A program made the position numbers and the translations under genes. The notes below the pieces were generated by a model. The model had not been told where the DNA came from, did no database searches, and saw nothing but the letters and a program-made list of their open reading frames with translations. A stretch of 64,000 nt of DNA from Papilionanthe hookeriana x Papilionanthe teres. Lineage: Eukaryota > Streptophyta > Magnoliopsida > Asparagales > Orchidaceae. Shown one piece after another: positions 33,306 to 46,637 of this stretch. Positions within the stretch are counted from its first letter, which is position 1. Each line of letters begins with the position of its first letter. The DNA is taken from positions 37,161,270 through 37,225,269 of the forward strand of contig CM040422.1 of assembly GCA_022702705.1 (NCBI GenBank), written 5' to 3'.

Positions 33306-34790
33306 GTACGCTTTTATTTTATTGCAATTTACATTATTGCAATTTCTTTAATCGCATCGCACTTACTTTTTCTTGCATGATAAACAACTGTTGCATGAAA
33401 ACCCACACCTTTAGGATAGTCCCTAAAACTGAAACCAAAACTAAATTAAAAGTCATTGCAAGATAAAATTCACCGCCACAACATCTCAAAATATAAAACA
33501 ACTCAAAATTTAATCACAAAACGTAACAAAAAACTACAATTACAACTAAATTAAAACGTCCTGTTGGATGATCGGGAATACCTCTGATGATGTAACCTAA
33601 GTGTTGCTAACTCGGATTTCCCACGGTCTAAATGAAAGTGTGGAACTCATTTAGTTGAGTTTAGCAAATTCATCCGGACTAAGTGAATCCGATAAAAATA
33701 ATGATGCCGGAAGGATGGAACTGTGGGATCTTAACCGGTGTCGTTATAATCAACTTTAAAATTTCTTTTAATTAAAATATTAAAAACACTTGGATTTTAA
33801 GACTTCCCTAAACCAGAAAACTTTTCTCATCTCTTGATTTTCACCTTCTATAACTAAATCTTCTGCAACAACAAGGAGCTCGGAGCATGGTGGGCAAAGA
33901 CGACCATCGTCATCAAGAAACTCGAGTCTACTTCAAGAAAACTTTCTTAGAATTAAATAACCAAGCCATAGGACTTCGAGGTAGTTTGCTCTAATGCAAC
34001 ATAAATCCTCAACTCTTCGTTAGGCATTTGCATAGCAAATTAAGCCCTAACCGGTCTTAGGACTCCGAGGTAGTCGTCCGATACGACATAAACCCTCACA
34101 TCTTCGAGGCTATTTGTATGATTATGTCATACGAATATAAGTCCTAATTAATTAAAATTGGCAAGATCAAAACATTAAATAAATATTAGGACTTTCCTAA
34201 ATCCAAGCCAAACAATAGGATAGTCGGGGAATTACCGAAGTTCGCTTCGAATCTGTGATTTCTCCTACCTTTCTTCCTTTGAATTCCCAAAACAAAATGT
34301 TCCAAATTTGATCCATTCCCTATTGAAATTCCACAATTCAATCCCTCGAAAACCTTAAACTTTCAAATTCTTGAGAGCGAATTACCGATTATTATCGAGA
34401 GTTTTCTTAGGTGATTCCCGTCACTTAAGATGTAATTAACTATAGGGGCTTGCCCTTATAGGGAATTTTAAGAACCTGTGTAATATAAACCCCGTTTAAT
34501 GCTTTCATATTAAGCAGGGAATTTGTCTCGCTTATAAAATTGGTTCGCGGACCAAACGGATGTCACAAATCTTTTAGTTTATTTAATCAAGCCCTATCAT
34601 TAAGTAGTATGTCTATTCTTCGGGATAGATACACTAGTTTGTGATGCGGTGCTCGTTTATATAAACTATTCGAGATGTGAGATCAGTTTGATTTCATATC
34701 TTAAAAATTTTCAAATTTAAAATTATTTTCAAAATCAAATGCTACTTTTCAAATTATATATATTTAAACTAAATTTAAAATCTTAAAAAT

Positions 34791-34814
34791 TCGCCGACAA
34801 TTTCTGTTAGGCGA
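34791..34814. promoter_or_regulatory. 3' subterminal hairpin of XA
   Basis: TCGCC...ACA, loop, TGT...GGCGA, 42 bases before the right end. XB repeats it at 48111-48133. Confidence 0.65.
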
Positions 34815-34856
34815 CCCCTTTTCAAAATACAACACAACCCTAAAATAAGTCGTACA

Positions 34857-36892
34857 GTCATCAGTTGGTACAATATGGTGGAGCAATTTCCAGCTGAAGA
34901 ACGACATTGATGGGGTGATGTATTTGTTCCAGATAAGAGAACCTCCAGGGAAAACCTGCCAGTTAACAACTTTAGCATAAATTGCCTTAGACAAACTTTG
35001 GTTTTTGTATGCAGCCCATATGATTCTGTCTTTATTGTGGTTGATTATAGGAATTAAAGTAATATGCTGAACTGAAGGAGTTTGGATCAGTGAATATAGT
35101 TTTGTCAGAGACCAGGAACCATTATCCGAGCAATCAGCCACACTCAGATTAAGATCCTTCAGAACATTAGGAACAGGAGAAAGCCACTCCTCAGGACACC
35201 ATCTGTCCAACCAAAAGGACAGATTACCATGCCCCAGCTCCCAGGTGACCAAAGATTCAGCTTTATCCCTGACTTTTAACATGGCAGTCCAGATTCTGGA
35301 ATCCCCAAGTTTCCTGGTAGCAAGAGAGGGATGTAAAGCTTTGCAGTATTTACCTTTCATGAATTTAGCCCACAATGAGTTCTGTGCTTTGAATTTAATC
35401 CACAACTTGCATTGATTCACTAAGGAAAGATGGTTCAAGCTTTTGAAACCAAGACCACCAGCCCAAGTAGGTTTGGCCACCTTCTGCCAACATGACCAAT
35501 GAATCTGCTTCCTTTTCCCAGCCTTATAAGAACCTATTAAAAATTCTTTCCACTCGTACTGGGTAGATTTAGTCATGGAGATCATCTGCAGAATATAAGA
35601 TGTGAAGGTTGTGAGTATGCTTTTGAGGAGGGTAATTCTACCCCCACTGATAGGAAGGAATGAGACCGACTTGTCAACCGAGCTTGGATCTTTTGCAGGA
35701 TGGATTCAAAGTGTGTTTGCTTAACTCTTCCTTTCGAGAAGGGGGACCCCAAGATAATTCGGATTTCCCGTGAGACGAGAGAAACCAGTGTACTCCCTTA
35801 TCCAAGCTTTCGTGCTCATGGACAGTTTACAAGGGCGTATAATATGGCATTTCGCAAGTTAAGGCTCATACCGGAAGAAGATTGAAACAATCGGAGACTT
35901 TTCATTAAATGTTTGACTGTATTCTTTTGAGCATTGGAAAAAAATATTACATCATCTGCATACATAAGGTGTGAGATATGCAAGGTTGATCTATGATGAT
36001 ATATGTGGTGTTGTTGTATGAAGGCTTGAGAGTTATGCATTTTGGAAAGATAATCCATGGCCAATATGAAAAGGGTGAGGGACAAAGGATCACCTTGTTT
36101 GAGTCCCCTACTAGCTTTGAAATTTCCCCAGGAGCATCCATTGAGAAGGATGGAACGGCTAGTGGACTCGAAACCATCCGTTAATGATATTGCGAACCGC
36201 CAGTAAAATCCTTTAGCAGAAAGTACCTCCATCGAGAACTTCCAATCAATAGTGTCATATGCTTTACTGATGTCTAGTTTGTAAATGAGATTACCCCCCT
36301 GCAAGTTTTATCTAAATCCAGCAGCAACTCCTGTGCCAACAGTACATTGTCTGAAATAGACCTTCCCTGAACAAAAACAGATTGGTTAGGGGAAATGATC
36401 TTATCTAAGTGGGGCTGAAGTCTATTCACCAGGATTTTACTGATAATTTTGCTAATAACTGATGACAAGCAAATGGGCCTGTAGTGACTCCAGTGCTTAG
36501 CTGATTCAAATTTGGGGATCAACACAAGATTTGAGTGGCTGAAGTAGTTAGGTATATTCTGACCCTGGAAGAAAGATTGAATAGACTCCGTCGACCTCCT
36601 TTTTAACCAGGTGCCAAGCCTTCTTGTAGAAATCTGCAGTGAAACCATTAGGCCCTGTAGTCTTATTTCTATCTATGGTGGAGAGAGCATTCCAGATTTC
36701 TGTTTCATTGGGTATATCAGTTAAGCTGTGAGAGTTAACAAACTGCATTTCCCCCATAAAGATAGAGCTCTCTAGATCATTTCTCACAGCTGTTGATGGG
36801 TTCAGAAGAGTGCTGAAGTATTTAACAACATCCATGGCAATGGCAGTATTATCCTTCAGAATTTTACCATTATCAGATTGGATGGTATGCAC
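34857..36892 (-). pseudogene. reverse transcriptase and start of zf-RVT segment of L4
   Basis: Minus strand: N-K-T-T-G-P-N-G-F-T (about 36675), L-V-L-I-P-K, G-R-S-I-S-D-N-V-L-L-A-Q-E-L (about 36365), K-L-D-I-S-K-A-Y-D-T-I-D-W (about 36285), K-Q-G-D-P-L-S (about 36100), Y-A-D-D (35951-35962), and a 273-codon open frame from 35585 that holds the thumb, connection and S-P-S-M-S-F-F...P-T-D-D. At least two frameshifts (about 36290 and 35820-35580) separate the pieces. The last residues of that frame beyond 34857 belong to XA, not to the LINE. Confidence 0.92.
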
Positions 36893-37066
36893 AGTATTGC
36901 ATTTCCTTCTGTATTTGATAAATGCATGAAAGAACTTGGTATTTCGTCCCCATCCTTAAAAATATTGATACTGCTTTTTGTTTTAAAACTTGTTCCCGCA
37001 GCTTGGATAGCTTTAAGTAATTCCTCCCGAGCTCGATAAGACTCACTTTCTACAGAAATGTCAGTC

Positions 37067-37985
37067 TTAATCTTCTCCTCCAAAGAGGTTTACTTTATGT
37101 TGAGCTGCATCCACAGCCTTGAAAATATCCCCAAGTGTATTCCAATTCCATTTCTTTAGGCCTTTAGCAACATTTTGGTGGAGCAAGCATAAGTTAAGCC
37201 AAGGATCAGAATGATGCACACCATTCCAATGATCAGCCACCACTTTCAGAAATGAGTCCTGAGTAGACCACATATTTATATACCTGAATGGAGTTTGCTG
37301 GGGAGTTTGGGGTGGGGTAGTGATGGTAATAAGTATGGTTCTATGATCAGACCCAGCATATTGGAGATGAGTGACAAAGGTGAAGAGGAAGTGTTGTTGC
37401 CAGCAGTCATTCATCAAGCATCTATCCAATCTTTCCCAAATTCTTCCTCTTTTCCATGTATATTGAGGTCCCTTGTAACCCAGATCATAGAGAGCTGCTT
37501 GTGAGATATTGCAACTAAAGGTACTCATTGTAGCAGCGTTAGGAGGTCTCCCACCCAGTTTTTCAGAAGAATTCTGAATGCAGTTAAAATCTTCCCCTAC
37601 CAGCCAGGGGAGATGCAGATTAGATCCAATAGAGTGGAGCTTCGATCCAAAGCTCCCGTCTATCCGATTTGGAACATCCCGCATAAATAAAAGAAGCCTC
37701 ACCAATATGGCCATTTATCTTAAAGGAAGTATGAATGAATTGCCTGTCATCCACAAGAACAGGCCAAGTAACTTCAGGTCTGCATAATAACCAAATTTTG
37801 TTGCTGAGATTTGAGAAATGGGAGAAGCCATAGAAATTTTTAAGAATTTTATCAGGATGTTTGTGAACCATTGGTTCCAGTATAACTATACACCAAAATT
37901 TGTGCTTCCTGTTGAGGTTGATCAGCCAATTGAGGGAAAGGGGGTGAGCAGCCCTCCGATATTCCAAGAAATTAGATTAATCATT
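37067..37985 (-). pseudogene. endonuclease domain of L4 ORF2
   Basis: L-E-P (about 37885), G-E-D-F-N-C-I (about 37600, Glu replaces the second Gly of G-G-D-F-N), Y-T-W-K-R-G-R-I-W-E-R-L-D-R (about 37465-37430) and A-G-S-D-H-R-T-I-L (about 37360) are present. A frameshift lies near 37640-37700. The W-N-I region at about 37970 is shifted. Confidence 0.9.
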
Positions 37986-38033
37986 AGACTTGTTGGTGGG
38001 GGAAGTAGGGATGATTGAGATCTTGATCTAGTT

Positions 38034-39653
38034 CTACCTCTCAGTGATCGGAGCCGTAGCTAGGAGGCTATCCATTTCTACAGGAGAAGGAATGGAGTTT
38101 GTCAATAAGATAGCTTTATGATTTTTCTTCTTCTTCTTAGGGGAGATGACATGCCACTCACCCTCCATTAGATGCTCCTCGGTACCAGCAGGCAGGTGGA
38201 GGAAGGAGGGGTAATAATGGATATAGTGGTCACATTCTTTTCTCATTCTACCTAAAGGGGAGGAGGGCCGAGGTGAAGGGAAAATCGGAGGTGATGAAGG
38301 TTCGGGAGAATTCACAATCGGGTGATGTCAGGCGTGGCCTTCAATGGGATAAGAGTGGGTAAATAGGGGAATATGGGATGGCCCAGGAAGCAGCACTGGA
38401 GTAGGGGCCACAAGGGGAGGAGGGGCAAAGGGTGCCTTGTGGGAGGTTGGGTTAACAAAGTTAGGGCCAATAATGGAAGGGAGTGGGGAGTTATGGGTAA
38501 TTTTGTCAGTGGAGGGGGAAGGAGAATGCAGCCCTGAAGCATCTAGAGGGGGGGGGGGGGTCCAGTGTGGGGGCAAGGGGAGGTAGGCTATGAAGCAAGG
38601 AGTTTGGTGTCTGACCAAGAAGACCGGGGGTACTAGCAGCACATCGGGTTTAGAGGTTCCGGTCCTCCTAGATTGTGGGTTCAATCTATAACACTTGTCT
38701 GTGGTATGCCCAAACATCCTCGCAGTGGCAACAAGTGGTAAGGCTTTTGCTCCATCACAACCTCTTGCCGAGCAGCCTCCTCATCGAGCCCACCCAAATC
38801 CTCGAAACTACAGGTAAGGTCACATCTCTTTCTACCAAGACCCTGGCAGCTGCAAGTCTAGCTCTATTAACAGTGGGGTTATCAGCCCTTAAAGGAGTTC
38901 CCAAGGCTTTAGCTATATTAAAGAGAGCTTTTTGGTTAAAGTACCTGATTGGTAAATCAAGAAACTTAAACCAGATTGGCACCACAGGTGGTTCCTTCCT
39001 TGGATCGAAATCCGGAGTCCACTTAAGCAAGCCTCATTTCGCATCCAAAGAATAACAACTGAATTAGTAAATGTCTACCATCAAGAAGTCCCAGCTGCCA
39101 TTGTCCCACAAACTGGATGGAGTTGAAGTACTGTCTAACAAGCTCCATTTTGGGATGCCCCAAAGCAAATTTACCAATGAGAGTAAGCTTAAATTCCTCA
39201 TTAAGTTGTTGGAGTTCCTGGTTAGTAAAAAAGACAGCAGGTGCTCCATCTTTAGAGCCAGTGGGGTGAATGAAGGGACAAGAAACTCGACCAGTAGCAG
39301 CATCATGAAATTGTTGGGGGAAGATGGTGTTATCGTGGTTGGTTTCAATGTGGTTCCCGTTACCCACAACACTAGCAAAAGTGGCCTTAGCCCATCGAAC
39401 ATTTGTCTCCAAATCTATCTGGGGTAGCCATCACCCGACGAATCGAGGGCAAAACCCACCTAAACCAAAAACAAGAGCGAGGCCAAGACCAAGCAATAGA
39501 ACAAGAAAATTCAAATCGAGGAAGCCCGTGAAGGCTCTTCCACCCGCAGAAGTCCCCAAATGGGCCGATCGCCAGGGAACCACAAGTCTTATCGGCCACT
39601 TTTCTTACCTCCGACCGTACAACCACCGTGGAAGGCGCCGCCGATGAGCTCAT
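38034..39653 (-). pseudogene. ORF1 of L4
   Basis: A Ser/Ala-rich start at ATG 39653 is followed, in a shifted frame, by the DUF4283-like domain (39412-39023, then 39030-38755 with V-P-I-W-F-K and V-L-V-E-R-D-V-T-L-P blocks). The zinc knuckle is R-M-F-G-H-T-T-D-K-C-Y-R-L (about 38720-38690). A long Pro-rich tail follows, with a 13-C run (plus-strand G-run 38548-38560) likely to slip. The remainder to 38034 is polar and basic. Confidence 0.85.
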
Positions 39654-39701
39654 GCTAGAAACCCTAGCAGAGCAAAAACCGCCGCCACCTCAAACTCCAT
39701 T

Positions 39702-40075
<374 letters not shown>

Positions 40076-40179
40076 AATATCAACATACCATTGTATTTCC
40101 CAATTATTAACAATATATAGTTGTTCATCAGGAAAAGTTTCATTAATTTTTCTTTCAAGATCAAATGTTTCTTCCTGCT

Positions 40180-40948
40180 CTAACCTAGATAAATGATCAC
40201 TATTTGATTATCAGACCCCTTCCTATCTACTATCACAAAATCAAATTCTTGCATCAGAAGTATCCATCTGATTAGTCTCGGTATAGCATCCTTCTTTTGC
40301 ATCAAATATTTTATAGCAAATTGGTCTATATGCACAACACATTTAGCTCTAATCAGATATGACTTGAACTTATCAAATGCATAATCAATTGCTAACAACT
40401 CTTTTTCAGTAGTGTTATAATTAATTTGAACATCATTCAGAGTTTTACTAGCATAATATATAACTTTAAAAATTTTTTCATATCTCTACCATAAAATAGC
40501 TCTAATTGCATAATCAATTGCATCACACATTAGCTCAAATAGTATCCCAATTAGGTGAAACAAAGTGATTAATTTTTCCATTAATAATTCAAAACCATTC
40601 ATGCATTCTTGATTAAAAATAAAATTTTGTATCTTTTTCTAAAAGTTGACATAAAGGCTTAGTAATTTTTGAAAATATTTTGTATACCGCCTGTAAAAAC
40701 CAGCATGTCCTAAAAGACTTCTTTTACAATAGTTGGTTGTGGTAGTTTAGCGATAACTTCAATTTTTGTCAGATCTACTTCCATGTCATTTACAAAAATT
40801 TTATGCCCAAGTACAATTCCTCCTGAAACCATGAATTGACATTTTTTCCAATTCAATACTAAATTCATCTTTTCACATCATTCTAGAACTTTATCAAAAT
40901 AATTTACACATGATTCAAATGAAGTTCCAAACATAGAAAAATTATCCA
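40180..40948 (-). pseudogene. RT end and RNase H of G2
   Basis: The stretch from 40948 starts at D-N-F-S-M-F-G-T-S-F, where the second Asp of the catalytic F-x-D-D pair is Asn. The connection follows with gaps, then the RNase H C-D-A-x-D-Y-A block (about 40525), T-T-E-K-E-L-L-A (about 40410) and D-N-Q-I. The 72-codon open stretch ends at 40180. Confidence 0.85.
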
Positions 40949-40952
40949 TGTC

Positions 40953-40973
40953 GACCTCATTTTTTATGAGGTC
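40953..40973. promoter_or_regulatory. 5' terminal hairpin of XB
   Basis: The same perfect 8-bp GACCTCAT/ATGAGGTC stem as in XA, with a loop differing by one base. Confidence 0.75.
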
Positions 40974-43182
40974 TTCTCTCTTCTCTCTCCCTAGTACTTA
41001 GGATCTAGCCTTAGGTTTTCCCTTTGACTATCCTAGAGGATTAGAGATGGCACCCACCACTTAGAAATTTAAACACCTCTAAACTCCCTGCAAACCCCAA
41101 AAGTTTGATTGTAAAAGCCCAAGTCACTTGGAGGGTTAAGATCAAATGTGGAGGTTTAAAGGATGAGTTCCCTATAGGACTCTTTGGCCTTAGGACTACC
41201 CTGGGTGGCCTGGTCTGGTGAGGGTTGACCTACACACATTACACTTTCTCACCATTCCAAATCCTAAAACCATTCATACCTAGGTTGACTTCCTGACTCA
41301 TATAGGTAATTCATATGGATGGACCTTAACCCCTAGGCCCTTGGCTAAGAGGGTTAGGAACAACATAGTGAATGCCTCAAATGAGTCCTCTCATGGCTCG
41401 TATGGGCTTGATATGGCTTCATGGATCAACCAAAATGATTCAATTCTACTCATACTTGATCAGTCTTCATTTTACCAAAATTTCAATTTTTGACCCCCGT
41501 GGCCCTACACCCAACAAACCAACCAAATGCCCTTGAAGATGCCTAAAATTTGCAAAATTACCTAATTTACTCAAAATCCCTCAAAATCGATACTAAACAT
41601 TTCCCACCACTCAAATTGATCACCCATAGCCAAATATACCAAAATTTCCAAAAATACACCCAATACACTCCAAATACCCAAAATGCGTTTTAGCCAAAAA
41701 AATCTATAAATTCCAAAAATTCCCAAAAAATTCCAGAAAGTCCAAAATATTCCCAATTTAATTTTGTTCAACTACACCATAGTCCAATTTTGTCCATTTA
41801 ACCCACTTTTACCAAAACCCCCAATTTGGCCCATTTTTAACCAAAGTAAGCCCAATGTCAAACCAAATCAACCCAATTGACCTCAACTTTGATCCATATC
41901 AATTCTAAACTTCAATTCAATATCCCCAATATCAATTTAGACTAAATCTAATTCCAATTGATTAAAGCCCAATTTTGGCCCATGACCTAAACCTAACCCA
42001 AAACCAACCCAATTTAACTCCAATTGGCCCCAAATCTTTTATAAAACCTTCTAAATATCCCCAAAAACAAAAAACTAATGAGATTTACCCCAAATTTGAA
42101 CCTAAAGTCCACCCAAACCAAACCCAAAACCAAAATCCCCATTTTTAGCCTAAACCCACCATAAACCCAAATGGGGCCACATCTCAAAATCAAAGCCCAA
42201 CCAAAGTTGAAAACTCTTTGTGACACTACCATAAACATTTCTCAACATTAATTTTACATCAAATCTAACATTAGCCCAACCTTAGCCCAAGTTAGCCCAA
42301 TTTGACCCACTTTGGCCTCTTTACCAAAAAATCCCAAATTAAATCCAGTTCCACTCTAAATGATACCAAATCATTTTCTAAAATGTTCATGACACATCCC
42401 TAAACTAAACCCAACATTTATTTGACCCGACCACTTACCAATTTTCAACCTAAAGTTCATTTCAAAATCTAAAAGCCCACTTCCACCAAATCCTTAAAGC
42501 ATAAAACCTAATCCAAATCCCACATGAAGTTTCCCCTCATCACCCCTTTTATTTAAATCACTCCCTAAGTTCCAAATTAATCATCAAATCTTTCTAAATT
42601 AAGCCTCATGAAAATCTCCCTTAAAATCATCAAATATGCCAATATCCTTCTTCATGCAAAGGACTTGACTTTTCCAAAGCCAAATGAAGCCACAATGGAG
42701 TTATTCACAAGCCATATGAAGCCATGATAGCTTGGCCTTATCATCATGCCATTTATGGCAAGAGAGGGGAGCCCTTTAATGATTCCCTTAAAGTTGATTA
42801 AACATTCTTATGCTTCCCTTAACCTATGCTTAAACTTAATTGTACTTGGATTGTGACTTGACACCACTAATCAAGCTGACCCAAATGACTTTGTCTTCAG
42901 CCCAAACCAGCCTTGGGTGGTGCACTCAACCCAAACCCATGACCTGACCAAACTGAACCTAAAATGACCCCTCACCATACCACTTAAAGCCAAGATCTTT
43001 ACACATGGCTAACCTCAATTGTTTGCACCAAATTCAAGCCCTGACCTCCCTGACCCTGAAGGTGACCCATGCCTGGTCGGCCAGCCACCGCAGTCGCCGG
43101 AAAACACCATGGTTGTTCTTCCCTTGCATAGAGCAGCTGATCCCAAGCCCTAACTGCCCCTAGGAGGCCCTCCAGCCACGCC

Positions 43183-43190
43183 TATTTAAA
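43183..43190 (+). promoter_or_regulatory. TATA box of XB
   Basis: TATTTAAA in the same GC-rich context as in XA (29749). Confidence 0.55.
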
Positions 43191-46100
43191 CCCACCACCT
43201 TCTCGGCCAAACAAGGTGATGAACAAGAGCTTAACAAAACTCTGCAAAAATTGCTCCAAGACCCTCTCCTAACCTAGAGCAATTTTTCCCCAGTGTCCCT
43301 TTGCCCTAATCCCCATTAACAGAGCTCAATTTCTCCGTAAAAAATCCATCCAAAAACCAGGACAACTCTGAAACCTCCACTAAAATAAAAGTAAACTCAT
43401 CCACACCTGCACAGGACAAAGAGAAGGAGTTCCCTAGTGGAAGCCCCCTCACCAGGCCAGCAATTCTCTCTATCGACCAAGCTTTGAAATCGGGCTTGGT
43501 TGAAGTTGTACCTAGGTAATTCCCTGGAGCCGCAGACCTCATCCGGAGCCTCCTCGGTTGCAATCGAAGGTGCCATAACTCTCCGATCGAAGCTTCACTT
43601 CTCGTAGCCAAGGTATGACCTCTCCTTCCTCCCGAGCTTCCAAAGGATTCTTTATTTTGATTGGCTTAATTTCATAGCACGTAAACCATATGATGTGTTC
43701 GTCTCTTCAAGACGAATCCATAGAGCATAAGAACACAAAAATTCGTTAAGAAATGAGAGAGTTCATAAGGGTTTTAGTGTGGACGGTAACGGGTGTACAC
43801 CAGTCGTAGACGATGACCAGATGCCGTCCGATCGAGCGTGTATCGAGTGGACGGTCCAGATTGTGCCGGACCAGAGAATGGTACATGAACCGCGTGCCCC
43901 CGGTGTGCTGAGTCAGATGGCAGCGTCGAATGGGAGTATAATTCTTGGGCTTTTGGAGCTGCCGAGGATGAGTCAGCACCGCGTGGATAAGTAGAAAAAT
44001 ATGGATTTTTTTATTTATTTAAATACCCAGAACTTAGAAAATCCATATCTTTGTGTAGAAAAATCACAAAAATAAACTAAAAATACCCGCTTGCTCAGTG
44101 AATAGAGGAGAATAATGTGGAAAAAGAATTTAGTCAATTTGAGGATTATTTTATTTTTAATTAATTATTTACTCATTTTAGTATTTTGATTCTCCATTCG
44201 CATAGTACAATTCACCATGGCATGAGACCATATGGCTTTTAAGCCTCTCGATCTCGGGAACATTCCCCGAATTTTTCAAGTTCGTACACTATCTCTATGG
44301 CAAGTTATGTATTTTTCAAATTTATGTCACTCGTTTTTTGGTATTTTAATTCCATTAATTAGCATATTACTTAGGAAATTCTAGGAAAATTTGGGGAAGT
44401 TTCTTAGGACTAGAGGACCCTAGAATAATTATATTTTGAGTTAATTCATTAAGAATAACCCTAATTGTCCTAATTAATCAAAACTAAACTTTAATTAATT
44501 AGGGTTAACTACACATCAAAAGAACTTGAAAATAATTCTCCACTGATCTTTAGGATCAGAGGGACCTTACATCAAAATTTGGAATCACTTGGAGATGTTT
44601 AACCCCACTAAATGGATTAATTAAGTCACATGAGCAAAATTAAACTTTAAAAACTCATAACTCCAAAAATACCCTTTAAAAATTTACCAAATTGGTTTTG
44701 GGGCTTCTCTGATATTAGGGGAGTCTTAGAAAATTAAAACTAATATTTTCTAAAAATCTTCATTTTTCATTATATTTTAATATTTTAAATAATTAAAAAA
44801 TAATAAAAATCACAAAAAATATTAATAATTATAAAAATTTAATATTTTGACTCTGAATCACTTATGAATAAACCAAATATTTTTCCCAAGTATCAAATTA
44901 AAGATATTGAATTTTAAATGCTTAAAACAATTTTTGAATTAAAAAATGAATTTTCCAACCTTTTCACTAAATTAATTCTAATAAATCAACGAAAAATTAG
45001 AAAATTATAAAATTTATTTCTTTGAACTCCTTGAGGTCAGAGAGATTTTACAAAAAATATAAAACTTAATTTTTAACCTTTATTTTATTTTATAATTAAT
45101 TGACACTCTAAAACTAAAAATAATTATAATAAATAAAATATAATTAAAAAATTCACTACAATTAGTCCAAATGGTCCTCTAGTCATTAGGAAAATCCCAT
45201 AATTTTATTAAGGATAGAAGCCTTACCTTGGTCATGTTGTTGAATTTGTATTGAGAATCCCTATTTTTCATTAAAATAATTATATAAATTAAATTAAATT
45301 CAGAAAAATCACATATTCTCCTCTAATATCTTAATTGACATATGAGTGAAGTGACATAAAAATTCAAGTTTATTTGAGCTCAATTTAGTGAGTTATGAAA
45401 TAAATAAGCCTAAAGGGACATAAATGTAATTAAAGGATTTTAACCCTAATTAACATTTAGGTTTAATCAAGGGGAGGGTGAAATATTTGATCTTAAAATT
45501 TTCATTAGAAGATTGAAACCTAGAGAATTTAGGGGTAAAAACTCATTAATCATCTTGAAAATATTTAAAGTAAACCTTAATTAATTAAACAATTTGAATT
45601 TTGGAAGAATAAGTTAAAATTTGGATCATTAAAATGGGGATATAATTTAGAGAGACTATAATAACTTAAACTAAAATCCCTAAATGAATCACTTTAATAA
45701 TATTTAACTTCTAATTAAATTTGAAGTAATAATTGAAATTAATAATTAAATAATTAAAAGAAAAGTGAACCTTAATTAAATTAGAACTTAAAACATTAAA
45801 CAACTTGATAATTAAATTGAAATAAATTTAAAATATTAAAAGGAAAAAATTAATTTCAGAAATCCCTTGAAAGAAAATTTAAAACATACTAGAAACATCA
45901 AAATCAATTTCATAAAAATAGATTGTTAATTAAAAAAATAATAATAATTAATCCAATTAAAAGTTAATCTAGAATATTGCATTTAAATTAAAATTAAATC
46001 ATTAAAGTCTAAATTAAATAATTTTTAAACTCTTCTTTCAATTCAAATGTTTTAAAGCACTTAAGAATAAAACAACTTGAATACTATTCCAAACTTAAAT

Positions 46101-46611
46101 TTAATAAAATTTTATAATTAAATTAAATCACCTTAAATCACCAATTCCAATTTTTGAATTATTAAAATCTTTAATAAATTAATTTGCCCCTAAAGGTTTT
46201 CATTACTATAACTCTTAAGTAAAGTATCAAGTGAAATGTCACTTTACTTATAGGATAATCAAACATCCTAATTCACCGAGCAAGAAACTAAACTAAATTT
46301 TGGGATGATTAATTCACTCCGTGCAATAAAACTCATTTGGACTCAAAATAGTCCCAAAAATATTGAAAAGATGTTTAGGACTCGTCCTAAACACTGCCTC
46401 AATATGATGGGATGTTTTAGAAGAACAATTGAAATTAATTGTTCTTTGATGAAGAAAATCATCCTTAAAACAAAATACAAGAACCTAGACGTCATAGGAG
46501 ATGACTAGCATTAGGATTAGGAATTTGGGAGACAACAAAAACTCATCCCTTAGCTTTACCTAGGTACTTGTTATAAATATTTAAATGCCTTAACATGTGT
46601 TTTAAGTGCAG

Positions 46612-46637
46612 CTTGGAATGACAATAAGACTCTCCAG
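46612..46637 (+). other. candidate 26-nt exon in XB
   Basis: Flanked by TTTTAAGTGCAG and GTACGC exactly as in XA (33280-33305); the length is identical. Confidence 0.4.

Larger units (their letters stand above)
27378..34856 (+). mobile_element. XA: 7.48-kb non-coding TG...CA element, 5-bp target duplication GTCAT
   Basis: Bounded by GTCAT at 27373-27377 and 34857-34861, it starts TGTTGACC and ends CGTACA. It is alignable from end to end with XB (40949-48178), with many substitutions and small indels, so both ends are confirmed independently. TG...CA ends and a 5-bp duplication are the mark of LTR-retrotransposon integrase. I find no retroviral protein and no repeated start/end segment that would show two LTRs. 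Best reading: a solo LTR of extreme length, or a non-autonomous element with LTRs I cannot recognise. Sub-structure: 5' hairpin 27382-27402; CA-rich, G-poor zone to about 29550; GC-rich zone 29550-30540 with TATA box 29749; AT-rich zone to 34790; 3' hairpin 34791-34814. The plus orientation is taken from the TATA box and splice-like sites. Confidence 0.88.

Noticed and set aside
27378..34856. XA/XB as a DNA transposon because the two ends are weakly inverted
   Set aside because: The inverted match is short and imperfect, and 5-bp duplications with TG...CA ends fit LTR elements better. Kept only as a remark in the hairpin finding.
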